DNA of 64,000 nt, taken from contig NZ_JAUTAY010000001.1 in the NCBI RefSeq assembly GCF_030818795.1, forward strand, positions 3,162,001 to 3,226,000, in the 5' to 3' direction. The notes beneath the pieces were generated by a model that saw nothing but the letters and a program-made list of their open reading frames with translations, searched no databases and had not been told where the DNA came from. The stretch is from Microbacterium sp. SORGH_AS_0862. Lineage in GTDB: Bacteria; Actinomycetota; Actinomycetes; Actinomycetales; Microbacteriaceae. Positions within the stretch are counted from its first letter, which is position 1, and each line of letters starts with the position of its first letter. The position numbers and the translations under genes are program-made. This document shows positions 33,928 to 41,984 of this stretch, one piece after another.

Positions 33928-34503
33928 ATGACACCGCGCCGACTGGGCCAGATCGCGATCCTCCTCACCGCAGCGGCCGTTGTGACCGGATGCGGCGTCG
34001 TCGCCGGCCCGCGCCAGACGGTTCTGCCGGAGCCGCCGAGCGCGGCGCCGTCGGCGTCGTCCCCTGCCCCCACCCGTCCGATGACGCCCGCGCCGTCGGC
34101 GCCGTCACCCGCAGCGGACGGTCAGCTCGTCTGCGACAGCGGGACGACGGAGATCTCCGGCGCCGACCAGGACTTCGTGCTCGCCGGCGACTGCGGGAGT
34201 GTGATGATCGGAGGAACAGGGCTGCGCGTGGATGCGACACGGGCGACGCTCGGCGTCGTCCAGCTCTCCGGAGATCGCAACGACCTGCGTACATCGGACA
34301 TCTCCGACCTCTCCGTGGGAGGTCAGGACAACACGGTCGACGCGGGAACGCTGTCGACGGTGTCCCTCAACGGAGATCGCAACGCCCTGACGGCGGCGGG
34401 TTTCGGTGCGCTGATCGTGTCCGGCAACGACAACGCGGTGCGCGCGGACCGTCAGGGGACGGTGACCGACAACGGTCAGCGCAACACCGTCACCGGTCGC
34501 TGA
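33928..34503 (+). CDS. DUF3060 lipoprotein with short beta repeats
   Basis: Exported protein of 191 aa. The lipobox VTGC lies near residue 22, then a Pro/Ser/Ala-rich linker to about residue 68. The rest consists of short repeats ending in polar turns such as GDRNDL, GQDNTV, GDRNAL, GNDNAV and GQRNTV, a layout that would form a small beta-helix, as proposed for DUF3060. Function unknown. The next gene is convergent. Confidence 0.85.
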   Translation: MTPRRLGQIAILLTAAAVVTGCGVVAGPRQTVLPEPPSAAPSASSPAPTRPMTPAPSAPSPAADGQLVCDSGTTEISGADQDFVLAGDCGSVMIGGTGLRVDATRATLGVVQLSGDRNDLRTSDISDLSVGGQDNTVDAGTLSTVSLNGDRNALTAAGFGALIVSGNDNAVRADRQGTVTDNGQRNTVTGR

Positions 34504-34505
34504 AA

Positions 34506-35033
34506 TCAGCAGCACGGCAGCAGCACGGCGCGCGGCACCCCTCCCAGCAGGAGCAGCGGGTTGATGTACGCGCCGTCGCGCCGCGCGCCGAGATGGAGAG
34601 CGCCCCGGGCGGCGTGCCCGCCGTCGGCGAGTGTGCCAACGACCTCGCCGGCCCCCACTCCCGTTCCCGGCGGCAGGGACGTGGTGACGGGCTCGAGCGT
34701 GCTCACCAGACCGTCCCCGTGGTCGATCGTGACGACGGGGCGGTCGACCACGACCCCGACGAAGAGGATCACGCCATCATCGGGCGCGACGACGGTGTCG
34801 GTGCCGGCCTCGATGTCGATTCCGCGATGGCCGGCCGCGTAATCGTGCGCGGGCTGCCGATAAGGCTCGACCACGCGGCCGAGGACCGGCCATGTCCATG
34901 AGTGCGCCGCATCGGCATCCGATGCGGCGGCTGAGACGTCCGGAGCCCACGTCGCCACGGCAGACGGTGCCGTGAGGGCGAGCAGAGCGATGGCGATGGC
35001 GGCGGTGCGGCGGGCGTGGGTACGGGCGGACAT
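34506..35033 (-). CDS. M23-like (LytM domain) protein with altered active site
   Basis: Secreted peptidoglycan-domain protein of 175 aa. A signal peptide spans about residues 1-35. The LytM core has HRGIDIEAG (His and Asp metal ligands), APDDGVI and VTIDHGDGLVSTLEPV. The usual HxH near the end is replaced by ALHLGARRDGAYINP, so the first His is missing. It may be a weakly active or non-catalytic form. It sits divergently upstream of rpsB, a common actinobacterial position. Confidence 0.85.
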   Translation of the reverse strand: MSARTHARRTAAIAIALLALTAPSAVATWAPDVSAAASDADAAHSWTWPVLGRVVEPYRQPAHDYAAGHRGIDIEAGTDTVVAPDDGVILFVGVVVDRPVVTIDHGDGLVSTLEPVTTSLPPGTGVGAGEVVGTLADGGHAARGALHLGARRDGAYINPLLLLGGVPRAVLLPCC

Positions 35034-35161
35034 GCCCTCACCGTGCCCGGGAACGCGACCTGCGCGGGTCGCGGAGACGCGTGTGGGGACGGATCGCCCC
35101 GGGCGTGAGCGCGGGGGAGGAGACGTCGTTCGGCTGCACCGTGGGGTGGGTCGGCGACTGA

Positions 35162-35167
35162 TACACT
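35162..35167 (+). promoter_or_regulatory. extended -10 TGATACACT for rpsB
   Basis: TACACT preceded by TGA forms an extended -10. No matching -35 is seen. The transcript would carry a leader of about 160 nt. Confidence 0.5.
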
Positions 35168-35173
35168 TGAGGC

Positions 35174-35333
35174 GCACCTCGCATGTCGAGGTGACTCCGC
35201 GTGCCCTCAGCGGCAACACCCCGCGGCACATCCACCCTACGGTCCCGTCCTCGGACGGGTGGGTGCGTGCCGGGCACCAGGCTCGTCGGCCGATCGGTTC
35301 GACGCGAACAACCGCAACAGAAGGAGAACGGCC
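35174..35333 (+). promoter_or_regulatory. structured 5' leader of rpsB
   Basis: CACCTCG (35175-35181) pairs perfectly with CGAGGTG (35187-35193) just after the expected start. A second, longer element near 35240-35270 has CCCGTCC and GGACGGG 2 nt apart within flanking CACCC and GGGTG. AAGGAGAA precedes the ATG. The remaining part of the 300-bp gap to the M23 gene (35034-35161) shows nothing else I can support. Confidence 0.5.
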
Positions 35334-36236
35334 ATGGCCGTCGTCACCATTCGCCAGCTGCTCGACAGCGGCGTCCACTTCGGACACCAGACCCGCCGGT
35401 GGAACCCGAAGGTCAAGCGCTTCATCCTCACGGAGCGCTCCGGCATCCACATCATCGACCTCCAGCAGTCGCTGTCGTACATCGACAAGGCGTACGAGTT
35501 CGTCAAGGAGACCGTCGCCCACGGTGGCACGGTTCTCTTCGTCGGCACCAAGAAGCAGGCGCAGGAAGTCATCGCCGAGCAGGCGACGCGTGTCGGCCAG
35601 CCCTACGTGAACCAGCGCTGGCTCGGCGGTCTGCTGACCAACTTCTCGACCGTCAGCAAGCGCCTCGCCCGCATGAAGGAGCTCGAGGAGCTCGACTTCG
35701 AGGACCCGGCAGCCAGCGGCTTCACGAAGAAGGAGCTGCTGCTCAAGAAGCGCGAGCTCGACAAGCTGCACAAGTCGCTCGGTGGTATCCGCAACCTCAC
35801 CAAGACGCCGTCCGCCATCTGGATCGTCGACGCCAAGCGCGAGCACCTCGCCGTCGATGAGGCGACCAAGCTCGGCATCCCGGTCATCGGCATCCTCGAC
35901 ACGAACGCCGACCCGGACGAGTTCCAGTTCCCGATCCCCGGCAACGACGACGCGATCCGCTCCGTCTCGCTGCTGACGCGCATCATCGCGGACGCCGCTG
36001 CCGAAGGCCTGCAGCAGAAGCACAACCCCGAGTCCGGCGCCGAAGAGCCCCTGGCCGAGTGGGAGCGCGAGCTCCTCGAGCAGGGCGCGCCCGTTGCCGA
36101 GGGTGCTGACGCGGTCGTCGCATCGACCGAGTCCGCTGCGGACGAGACTGCCGCCGAGGAGCAGGTCGAGGCCGTCGCCGCCGCTTCTGGCGAGAGCGTC
36201 GAAGCCGTCGCCGAGGCCGAGGCCACCGACAAGTAA
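35334..36236 (+). CDS. rpsB: 30S ribosomal protein S2
   Basis: Small-subunit protein that binds late in assembly. The 300-aa protein has [54 protein letters not shown] and [14 protein letters not shown]. After about residue 235 comes an acidic Glu/Ala tail, which makes it longer than the E. coli protein and is usual in actinobacteria. AAGGAGAACGGCC precedes the ATG. Confidence 0.97.
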   Translation: MAVVTIRQLLDSGVHFGHQTRRWNPKVKRFILTERSGIHIIDLQQSLSYIDKAYEFVKETVAHGGTVLFVGTKKQAQEVIAEQATRVGQPYVNQRWLGGLLTNFSTVSKRLARMKELEELDFEDPAASGFTKKELLLKKRELDKLHKSLGGIRNLTKTPSAIWIVDAKREHLAVDEATKLGIPVIGILDTNADPDEFQFPIPGNDDAIRSVSLLTRIIADAAAEGLQQKHNPESGAEEPLAEWERELLEQGAPVAEGADAVVASTESAADETAAEEQVEAVAAASGESVEAVAEAEATDK

Positions 36237-36260
36237 TCAGCGCGTCCCCTGGACCCGCTA

Positions 36261-36295
36261 CGATCGGCGCGGCCGCGAACCGGCCGCGCCGATCG
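36261..36295 (+). terminator. 15-bp hairpin between rpsB and tsf (attenuator-like)
   Basis: Bases 36261-36275 pair perfectly with 36281-36295 around the 5-nt loop CGAAC. It has no U-run. Because tsf follows in the same direction with no clear promoter of its own, the hairpin may act as a partial terminator or an mRNA-end stabiliser that sets the S2 to EF-Ts ratio. Confidence 0.65.
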
Positions 36296-36335
36296 GCATC
36301 CGCGAGAACTCTCCCAACAGAAGGAGCCGCCACTC

Positions 36336-37164
36336 ATGGCAAACTTCACCATCGCCGACATCAAGGCTCTGCGCGAGCAGCTCGGCACGGGCATGGTCGA
36401 CACCAAGAAGGCGCTCGAGGAAGCCGACGGCGACCTCGAGAAGGCCGTCGAGATCCTCCGCCTCAAGGGCGCGAAGGGCAACGCGAAGCGTGCGGACCGT
36501 TCGACGAGCGAGGGCCTCGTGGCCGCGCGCGAGGTCGACGGCAAGGTTCACGCTCATCGAGCTGAACACCGAGACGGACTTCGTTGCCAAGAACGAGCGC
36601 TTCATCGCTCTCGCCGACAAGGTCGTCGAGGCTGCCGCTGCCGTGTCCGCCGACTCGGTCGAGGCCGCTCTGGCCGCGCCGGTGGACGGCAAGACCGTCG
36701 AGCAGCTGATCTCCGACGAGGCCGCGATCATCGGCGAGAAGGTCGAACTGCGTCGCGTGCGTACCCTCTCGGGCGACCACGCCGAGATCTACCTCCACAA
36801 GACCAGCAAGGACCTTCCGCCGCAGGTCGGCGTCGTCCTGATCTACTCGGGTGACGACGCCGAGACTGCGCGCAGCATCGCGCAGCACATCTCGTTCGCC
36901 AACCCCTCCTACCTCTCCCGCGACGACGTGCCCGAGGCCGACGTCGAGAGGGAGCGCGAGATCGTCACCGAGATCTCCCGCAACGAGGGCAAGCCCGAGG
37001 CCGCGCTGCCGAAGATCGTCGAAGGCCGCGTGAACGCGTTCTTCAAGCAGGTCGCCCTGCTCGACCAGGACTACGCGCGCGACAACAAGCTGTCCGTCGC
37101 GAAGGTCGCCTCCGACGCAGGACTGACCCTCACCGACTTCGCCCGCTTCAAGGTCGGCGCGTAA
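36336..37164 (+). CDS. tsf: translation elongation factor Ts, frameshifted in this sequence
   Basis: Nucleotide-exchange factor for EF-Tu. The start gives [19 protein letters not shown] and the UBA-like domain, then REVDGKV. At 36547-36548 an extra T in AAGGTTCAC shifts the frame. Dropping one T restores [18 protein letters not shown] and a normal EF-Ts to the TAA at 37164 (about 275 aa). The gene is essential and the rest reads cleanly, so an error in the sequence is likeliest. AGAAGGAG precedes the ATG. Confidence 0.92.
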
Positions 37165-37170
37165 GTCGCT

Positions 37171-37206
37171 CGAAAGGCCCGCATCGTCGTCGGTGCGGGC
37201 CTTTCG
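37171..37206 (+). terminator. tsf terminator, 13-bp hairpin
   Basis: CGAAAGGCCCGCA (37171-37183) pairs perfectly with 37194-37206 around a 10-nt loop, beginning 7 nt after the tsf stop. Confidence 0.9.
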
Positions 37207-37213
37207 CATGCCG

Positions 37214-37219
37214 TAGTTT
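37214..37219 (+). promoter_or_regulatory. possible -10 hexamer TAGTTT, pyrH
   Basis: TAGTTT begins 8 nt after the tsf terminator and 32 nt before the pyrH ATG; GAAGAGGA serves as ribosome-binding site. Confidence 0.45.
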
Positions 37220-37245
37220 TGACCCGACGAGAAGAGGACGCACAC

Positions 37246-37962
37246 ATGGACGAATCGACCGGGCGCCGTCGCGTCCTTCTGAAGCTCTCCGGAGAGGCCT
37301 TCGGGGCCGGCTCCCTGGGGGTCAACCCCGACATCGTGAGCCAGATCGCTCGTGAGATCGCCGCGGCGGTCGACGAGGTCGAGATCGCGATCGTCGTCGG
37401 CGGCGGCAACTTCTTCCGCGGCGCCGAGCTCAGCCAGCGTGGCATGGACCGTGGTCGCGCGGACTACATGGGGATGCTCGGCACCGTCATGAACGCGCTC
37501 GCTCTGCAGGACTTCCTCGAGCAGGCAGGCGCCGCGACGCGCGTGCAGTCCGCGATCGAGATGACGCAGGTGGCGGAGCCGTACATCCCGCGTCGCGCTC
37601 AGCGTCACATGGCCAAGGGGAGAGTCGTGATCTTCGGTGCCGGAGCCGGCCTCCCGTATTTCTCCACCGACACCGTCGCGGCCCAGCGGGCGCTCGAGAT
37701 CGGCGCCGACGAGGTCCTCGTCGCGAAGAACGGCGTGGACGGGGTCTACACGGCCGACCCCAACAAGGATTCCTCGGCGGTCAAGCTCGACCGGATCACC
37801 TACAACGACGCGCTCGTCCAGGGACTCAAGGTGGTCGACTCCACCGCCTTCAGCCTATGCATGGACAACCGTATCGACATGCGGGTGTTCGGGATGGAGC
37901 CGGCAGGCAACGTGACACGCGCCCTGCGCGGCGACGAGATCGGCACGCTCGTCACGGCGTGA
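37246..37962 (+). CDS. pyrH: uridylate kinase
   Basis: Makes UDP from UMP; hexameric amino-acid-kinase fold. The 238-aa protein has [65 protein letters not shown] and [16 protein letters not shown] 37246 is chosen over upstream starts because it follows GAAGAGGA and gives the usual N-terminus. Order tsf-pyrH-frr-cdsA is classical. Confidence 0.96.
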   Translation: MDESTGRRRVLLKLSGEAFGAGSLGVNPDIVSQIAREIAAAVDEVEIAIVVGGGNFFRGAELSQRGMDRGRADYMGMLGTVMNALALQDFLEQAGAATRVQSAIEMTQVAEPYIPRRAQRHMAKGRVVIFGAGAGLPYFSTDTVAAQRALEIGADEVLVAKNGVDGVYTADPNKDSSAVKLDRITYNDALVQGLKVVDSTAFSLCMDNRIDMRVFGMEPAGNVTRALRGDEIGTLVTA

Positions 37963-37990
37963 CCTCCGCGTGCGGGGCTGATGCCGCCAC

Positions 37991-37996
37991 TAGACT
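37991..37996 (+). promoter_or_regulatory. -10 hexamer TAGACT, frr-cdsA operon
   Basis: TAGACT lies 29 nt before the frr GTG; the short leader contains GAGGGAG as a ribosome-binding site at 38015-38021. Confidence 0.5.
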
Positions 37997-38025
37997 CGAA
38001 AGCTGCTGGACATGAGGGAGTTACC

Positions 38026-38580
38026 GTGATCGCCGATGTGCTGACCGAAACCGCCGGACGTATGGAACGGGCCGTGGAAGCGGCCAAGGAGGACTTCTCG
38101 ACCGTCCGAACCGGGCGTGCGAACCCGCAGCTCTTTCAGAAGCTGAACGTGGAGTACTACGGCACCCCCACGCCGCTCGCGCAGCTCGCTTCGCTGAACA
38201 ACCCCGAGGCGCGAACGATCATCGTCACGCCCTACGACAAGTCGGCGCTGAAGGCGATCGAACAGGCCATCCGGGACATGCCCAACCTCGGGGCCAACCC
38301 CACGAACGACGGCAACATCATCCGCGTGACGATGCCCGAGCTCACGCAGGACCGCCGCAAGGAGTACGTCAAGCTCGTGCGCAGCAAGGGTGAGGACGCG
38401 AAGGTGCACGTGCGCGGCATCCGCCGCAAGGCCAAGGACGAGCTCGACGCGCTGAAGTCCGAGGTCGGCGAGGACGAACTCGTCCGGGCGGAGAAGGAGC
38501 TCGACGCTCTGACGCGTTCGCATGTCGACGCGATCGACGAGGCGCTCAAGCGTAAAGAAGCCGAGCTCCTCGAGGTCTGA
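38026..38580 (+). CDS. frr: ribosome recycling factor
   Basis: Splits post-termination ribosomes together with EF-G. The 184-aa protein is of normal length with a GTG start. It shows [60 protein letters not shown] and the C-terminal helix of the three-helix bundle ([17 protein letters not shown]). Confidence 0.97.
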   Translation: MIADVLTETAGRMERAVEAAKEDFSTVRTGRANPQLFQKLNVEYYGTPTPLAQLASLNNPEARTIIVTPYDKSALKAIEQAIRDMPNLGANPTNDGNIIRVTMPELTQDRRKEYVKLVRSKGEDAKVHVRGIRRKAKDELDALKSEVGEDELVRAEKELDALTRSHVDAIDEALKRKEAELLEV

Positions 38581-38586
38581 GAAGGC

Positions 38587-39615
38587 ATGTCCGACGCATC
38601 CGATGCCGCCGGGGCCGCACCAGAGAGTGCGGCACCGGGGCAAGGAGTGCCGCCGGGGCGCGATCGCGCCGGGGCGGAACGCCAGACGTCGCCGATCCGG
38701 GCGCGACGGAACGAGTTCGAACTGCAGGTCGCGCACGCGCGCGCGGAGTTCGAGGAGGCGAACGAGCGCATCAAGCAGCGCACCGGCCGTGACCTGATCC
38801 TCGCCATCGTGATCGGTGTGGCGATCGGCGCCGTTGTGCTGGTGGCCCTCGTCTTCGTGAAGTGGCCGTTCCTGATCTTCGGCGCGGGTGTCGCGCTGCT
38901 GGGGACCTTCGAGTTCGCTCGAGCGCTGCAGGCGTCGGGCCGGAAGGTCGATGTCGTCCCGCAGCTCGTCGGCGGGTTGATGATCCTGATGTCGGCGTAC
39001 TTCCTCGATCTCTGGCTCCACTGGGTGTCGCTGTTCGTCGCGGTCGTGCTCATCGTGGTGTGGCGTCTGCTCGGACAGATGATCGCGCGGGACGGTCGAC
39101 GCTACTCGGCCGTGGTGGACGATGTTCTGGCGGGCGCGCTTCTGCCCGTGTACGTATCGTTCCTCGCGAGCCTCGCACTGGTGCTGTTGCGCCAGGATCA
39201 CGGCGAGTGGTGGGTCATGGCCTTCCTCATCGTGGCGATCGCGTCGGACACGGGTGCCTATGTGACCGGCTTGACCCTCGGTCGGCACCCGATGGCGCCG
39301 CGCATCAGTCCCAAGAAGACGTGGGAAGGATTCGCGGGCGCCGCTCTCGCTGCGGTGATCGCGGGTGTGCTGCTGTCATGGCTGATGCTCGGGCTTCCCT
39401 GGTGGACCGGAATCATCTTCGGCTTGGTGATCCTGGGCACGGCGACCGCGGGGGACCTCGGCGAATCCATGCTCAAACGTGATCTCGGCATCAAGGACAT
39501 GAGCTCCTGGCTCCCCGGTCACGGCGGCGTGCTGGATCGGCTCGACTCCATCCTCCCGTCGGCTCCCGCGGCTCTCGCTCTGTTCTACCTGCTGACACCT
39601 TTGGCGGTTTCATGA
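38587..39615 (+). CDS. cdsA: phosphatidate cytidylyltransferase
   Basis: Makes CDP-diacylglycerol, the precursor of membrane phospholipids. The 342-aa protein has a hydrophilic N-terminus of about 75 residues, then about seven to eight membrane helices. The family signature is complete: SMLKRDLGIKDMSSWLPGHGG then LDRLDS. It lies 6 nt after frr, with GAAGG upstream, and its stop overlaps the next ATG by 4 bases. Confidence 0.95.
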   Translation: MSDASDAAGAAPESAAPGQGVPPGRDRAGAERQTSPIRARRNEFELQVAHARAEFEEANERIKQRTGRDLILAIVIGVAIGAVVLVALVFVKWPFLIFGAGVALLGTFEFARALQASGRKVDVVPQLVGGLMILMSAYFLDLWLHWVSLFVAVVLIVVWRLLGQMIARDGRRYSAVVDDVLAGALLPVYVSFLASLALVLLRQDHGEWWVMAFLIVAIASDTGAYVTGLTLGRHPMAPRISPKKTWEGFAGAALAAVIAGVLLSWLMLGLPWWTGIIFGLVILGTATAGDLGESMLKRDLGIKDMSSWLPGHGGVLDRLDSILPSAPAALALFYLLTPLAVS

Positions 39616-40229
39616 CAGTCCACGACGGATCCGCGCTCGAACAGCGCAACGAGACCGCGGCGATCTCCACCTCGTCCCGTCACAACGCCTTCCCACGCGT
39701 GCAGGGGCGGGCGAAGGGCTACGATCCGGTCGCCGTGGACGACTTTCTCGCCCGCGCCCGGGAGGCCTTCGAATCCGACCTGCCGGATGAGACGGCAGTC
39801 GCGGCGTCCGACGTCCGCGACGTCTCGTTCGCACTCGTGCGCGGCGGGTACGCGATCGGCCCGGTGGATGCCGCACTCGGCCGTGTGGAGGACGCGTTCG
39901 CCGCGCAGGAGCGTCAGCAGAAGATCGCCCGCATGGGCGCACGGGCCTGGGTGCAGCAGCAGCGTCAGGACGCGCAGGTCGTGCTCGACCGACTGGGACG
40001 AGAGCGCCGGCACCGCTTCGAGCGCGTCTCGTTCGTCCACTACGGGTACCGTGTGGACGAGGTCGACCTGGTGGCGGATCGGATCGCCCGCTACCTGGCC
40101 GACGGCACAGGGCTGACGGTCGAACAAGTGCGATCGGTCGCCTTTCGGATGCAGCGCGGCGGATACCGCGAGACCCAGGTGGATGCGGTGCTCGACGCCG
40201 TCGTCGAGATCATGCTGGCGGTCGGTTGA
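39612..40229 (+). CDS. DivIVA-domain protein, cytoplasmic
   Basis: A 205-aa protein carrying several DivIVA-like segments: FPRVQGRAKGYDPVAVDDFLARAREAF, FALVRGGYAIGPVDAALGRVEDAF, FVHYGYRVDEVDLVADRIARYL and FRMQRGGYRETQVDAVLDAV. Each carries the GYDxxxVDxFL-type core that binds membranes or partners. Unlike true DivIVA/Wag31 it lacks a long coiled coil. It is coupled to cdsA by ATGA. A role at the growing envelope is inferred. Confidence 0.85.
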   Translation: MTVHDGSALEQRNETAAISTSSRHNAFPRVQGRAKGYDPVAVDDFLARAREAFESDLPDETAVAASDVRDVSFALVRGGYAIGPVDAALGRVEDAFAAQERQQKIARMGARAWVQQQRQDAQVVLDRLGRERRHRFERVSFVHYGYRVDEVDLVADRIARYLADGTGLTVEQVRSVAFRMQRGGYRETQVDAVLDAVVEIMLAVG

Positions 40230-40273
40230 ATCCCGGCCTGCGGGCTCGCATGGCGTTCTCAGGACCAAATCGT

Positions 40274-40279
40274 TACAAT
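40274..40279 (+). promoter_or_regulatory. -10 hexamer TACAAT, near-leaderless, transglycosylase gene
   Basis: TACAAT, 9 nt, GTG 40289; the leader would be 2-3 nt. It favours GTG 40289 over the upstream in-frame start at 40226. Confidence 0.5.
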
Positions 40280-40288
40280 CGGGGAATC

Positions 40289-40972
40289 GTGACTTCCGGA
40301 GATGACACCCGAAACCCGGCGCCGCTGACCCGACGGTCGGCCCGTGCGCTGGCCGTTCCGGCGTCGGCTCCCGCATCGCGGGCGGCGACGAACGCGCGCT
40401 GGTCGCGGCGCCGCGGGGTCGTCGGGGTGTTCGCCGGGGTGGCCGCGCTGGCTTTCGCCGCCGCATCCGTCGGCCCTGCCGCGTTCGCGCTCACGGATGC
40501 GTCGCCGGCGCAGTCGGAGACAGAGACGGTCTACTCGAGCACGATCGACGACGCGCAGAGTCTCGTCGTGGCGTCCGGGGCTGTCGTGTCGCTCGACCGT
40601 GACTCGTACAGCGCGTTCGAGAAGCCCAAGCCGCCGCCTCCGCCGGAGCCGAAGGTGGCGGCAGCATCCCCTTCGACGCCGTTCTATTCGGGCGGAGGAG
40701 CACCGTCCGAGTGGATGGCTGCGGCGGGCATCGCCGAGAGCGACTGGGGCTACGTCGACTACATCGTCTCCAAGGAGAGCGGCTGGAATCCCAACGCCAC
40801 CAACCGCAGCTCCGGCGCGTGCGGTCTCGTGCAGGCTCTGCCGTGCAGCAAGGTTCCCGGCAACGGCTACGACCCGGTGGACAACCTTCGCTGGGGTACC
40901 GGGTACGCCGTCGGCCGCTACGGCAGCTGGGCGGGCGCGTACGCGTTCTGGATCAACAACCACTGGTGGTGA
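40289..40972 (+). CDS. lytic transglycosylase-like secreted protein
   Basis: Probably cleaves peptidoglycan glycan strands. The 227-aa protein has a basic N-terminus, a hydrophobic signal segment (about residues 42-68), a linker with a run of prolines (KPPPPPEPK), and a C-terminal SLT-like domain. That domain starts at VDYIVSKESGWNPNATN, where Glu is the expected catalytic acid, and carries a two-cysteine segment (GACGLVQALPCSK). It ends WINNHWW. Its stop overlaps the next gene (GTGA). Confidence 0.88.
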   Translation: MTSGDDTRNPAPLTRRSARALAVPASAPASRAATNARWSRRRGVVGVFAGVAALAFAAASVGPAAFALTDASPAQSETETVYSSTIDDAQSLVVASGAVVSLDRDSYSAFEKPKPPPPPEPKVAAASPSTPFYSGGGAPSEWMAAAGIAESDWGYVDYIVSKESGWNPNATNRSSGACGLVQALPCSKVPGNGYDPVDNLRWGTGYAVGRYGSWAGAYAFWINNHWW

Positions 40973-41262
40973 CGGTGGCGCGATCGCGTCGACGCCGCCC
41001 CGAGCACTCCGGCTCCGAAGAGTCGTTCCAGCGCTTGCTGGCGGGCTTCAAACGCACGGAGATGCGCGGCGGCCGTGAATGGACGGTGCAGCCGATCTCG
41101 GCAATGCAGGCCGTGAAGGAGTACACCTGCCCAGGTTGTCACCGCGTCATCCCGGCGGGAACAGCACATCTGGTGGTGTGGCGCGCGGACGGGGTCATGG
41201 GCGACGCCGCGGATCTCGCGGCACGTCGGCATTGGCATTCTCACTGTTGGAAGGTGGCGTGA
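40969..41262 (+). CDS. small zinc-ribbon-like actinobacterial protein
   Basis: A 97-aa basic protein that reads as a putative zinc site: YTCPGCHRVIPAGTAHLVVW, then RRHWHSHCW, giving CxxC plus HxHC. Homologues I recall are often labelled ATP/GTP-binding, but no P-loop is present and I would not use that name. It overlaps the transglycosylase stop (GTGA) and touches the hydrolase start (TGATG), so the three are translated together. Function unknown. Confidence 0.75.
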   Translation: MTVARSRRRRPEHSGSEESFQRLLAGFKRTEMRGGREWTVQPISAMQAVKEYTCPGCHRVIPAGTAHLVVWRADGVMGDAADLAARRHWHSHCWKVA

Positions 41263-41984
41263 TGGCTGAGATCCGTGGTGCGAGTGTGCTTCCGGCCCGA
41301 CGCGAGGACATCGTCCTGCGCACGGCGGACGGACTCCAGCTGGTGGGGGAGTTGGCGCTTCCGCTCGAGAAGGAGCCCGTCGCCACTCTCGTGACGCTCC
41401 ATCCGCTGCCCACCCACGGCGGGTTCATGGACTCGCACATCCTCCGCAAGGCCGCAGCCCGGCTGCCCGCCCTCGCGGATCTCGCCGTGCTCCGGTTCAA
41501 CACCCGGGGCACCTCTTCGCCGCGCGGAAAGAGCGACGGTCACTTCGAGGAGGGGGTCGGCGAGGAGGCAGACGTCGCAGCGGCCATGCACCTCGTCGCC
41601 GACCGCGCGCTGCCGCATCCGTGGCTCGTCGGCTGGTCGTTCGGCACCGAGCTGGCGCTCAAGTACGGCAGGCAGCACCCCGTGGACGGCGCCATCCTGC
41701 TCTCGCCTCCGTTGCATCGCGCGAGCGAGGAGGATGTCGCCGCCTGGCAAGGAGATCCTCGGCGACTGGTCGCGCTCATCCCCGAATTCGACGATTACCT
41801 GCGTCCCGACGAGGCGCGACGCCGGTTCACCTCGGTGCCGGACATGACACTGATCGCCGTCGAGGGCGGCAAGCACCTCTGGGTGGGTGAGGCTCAGACC
41901 CGCCGCGTGCTGGACGAGATCGTCGCGATCGTCAATCCGGCGGCCGCGCCCCTTCCGACGGAGTGGGAGGGGCCGATCGCCTGA
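41262..41984 (+). CDS. alpha/beta hydrolase
   Basis: Hydrolase of 240 aa, substrate unknown. It has HPLPTHGG as the likely oxyanion strand, FNTRGTSSPRGKSDG, the nucleophile elbow GWSFGTE with Ser, an Asp strand (AILLSPPL and later) and the catalytic His in EGGKHLWVG. No signal peptide, so cytoplasmic. The ATG overlaps the previous stop by one base. The stop abuts that of the convergent permease. Confidence 0.88.
   Translation: MAEIRGASVLPARREDIVLRTADGLQLVGELALPLEKEPVATLVTLHPLPTHGGFMDSHILRKAAARLPALADLAVLRFNTRGTSSPRGKSDGHFEEGVGEEADVAAAMHLVADRALPHPWLVGWSFGTELALKYGRQHPVDGAILLSPPLHRASEEDVAAWQGDPRRLVALIPEFDDYLRPDEARRRFTSVPDMTLIAVEGGKHLWVGEAQTRRVLDEIVAIVNPAAAPLPTEWEGPIA

Noticed and set aside
40969..41262. 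ATP/GTP-binding protein
   Set aside because: A database-style label I remember for similar proteins, but no Walker A or B motif exists in the 97 residues.
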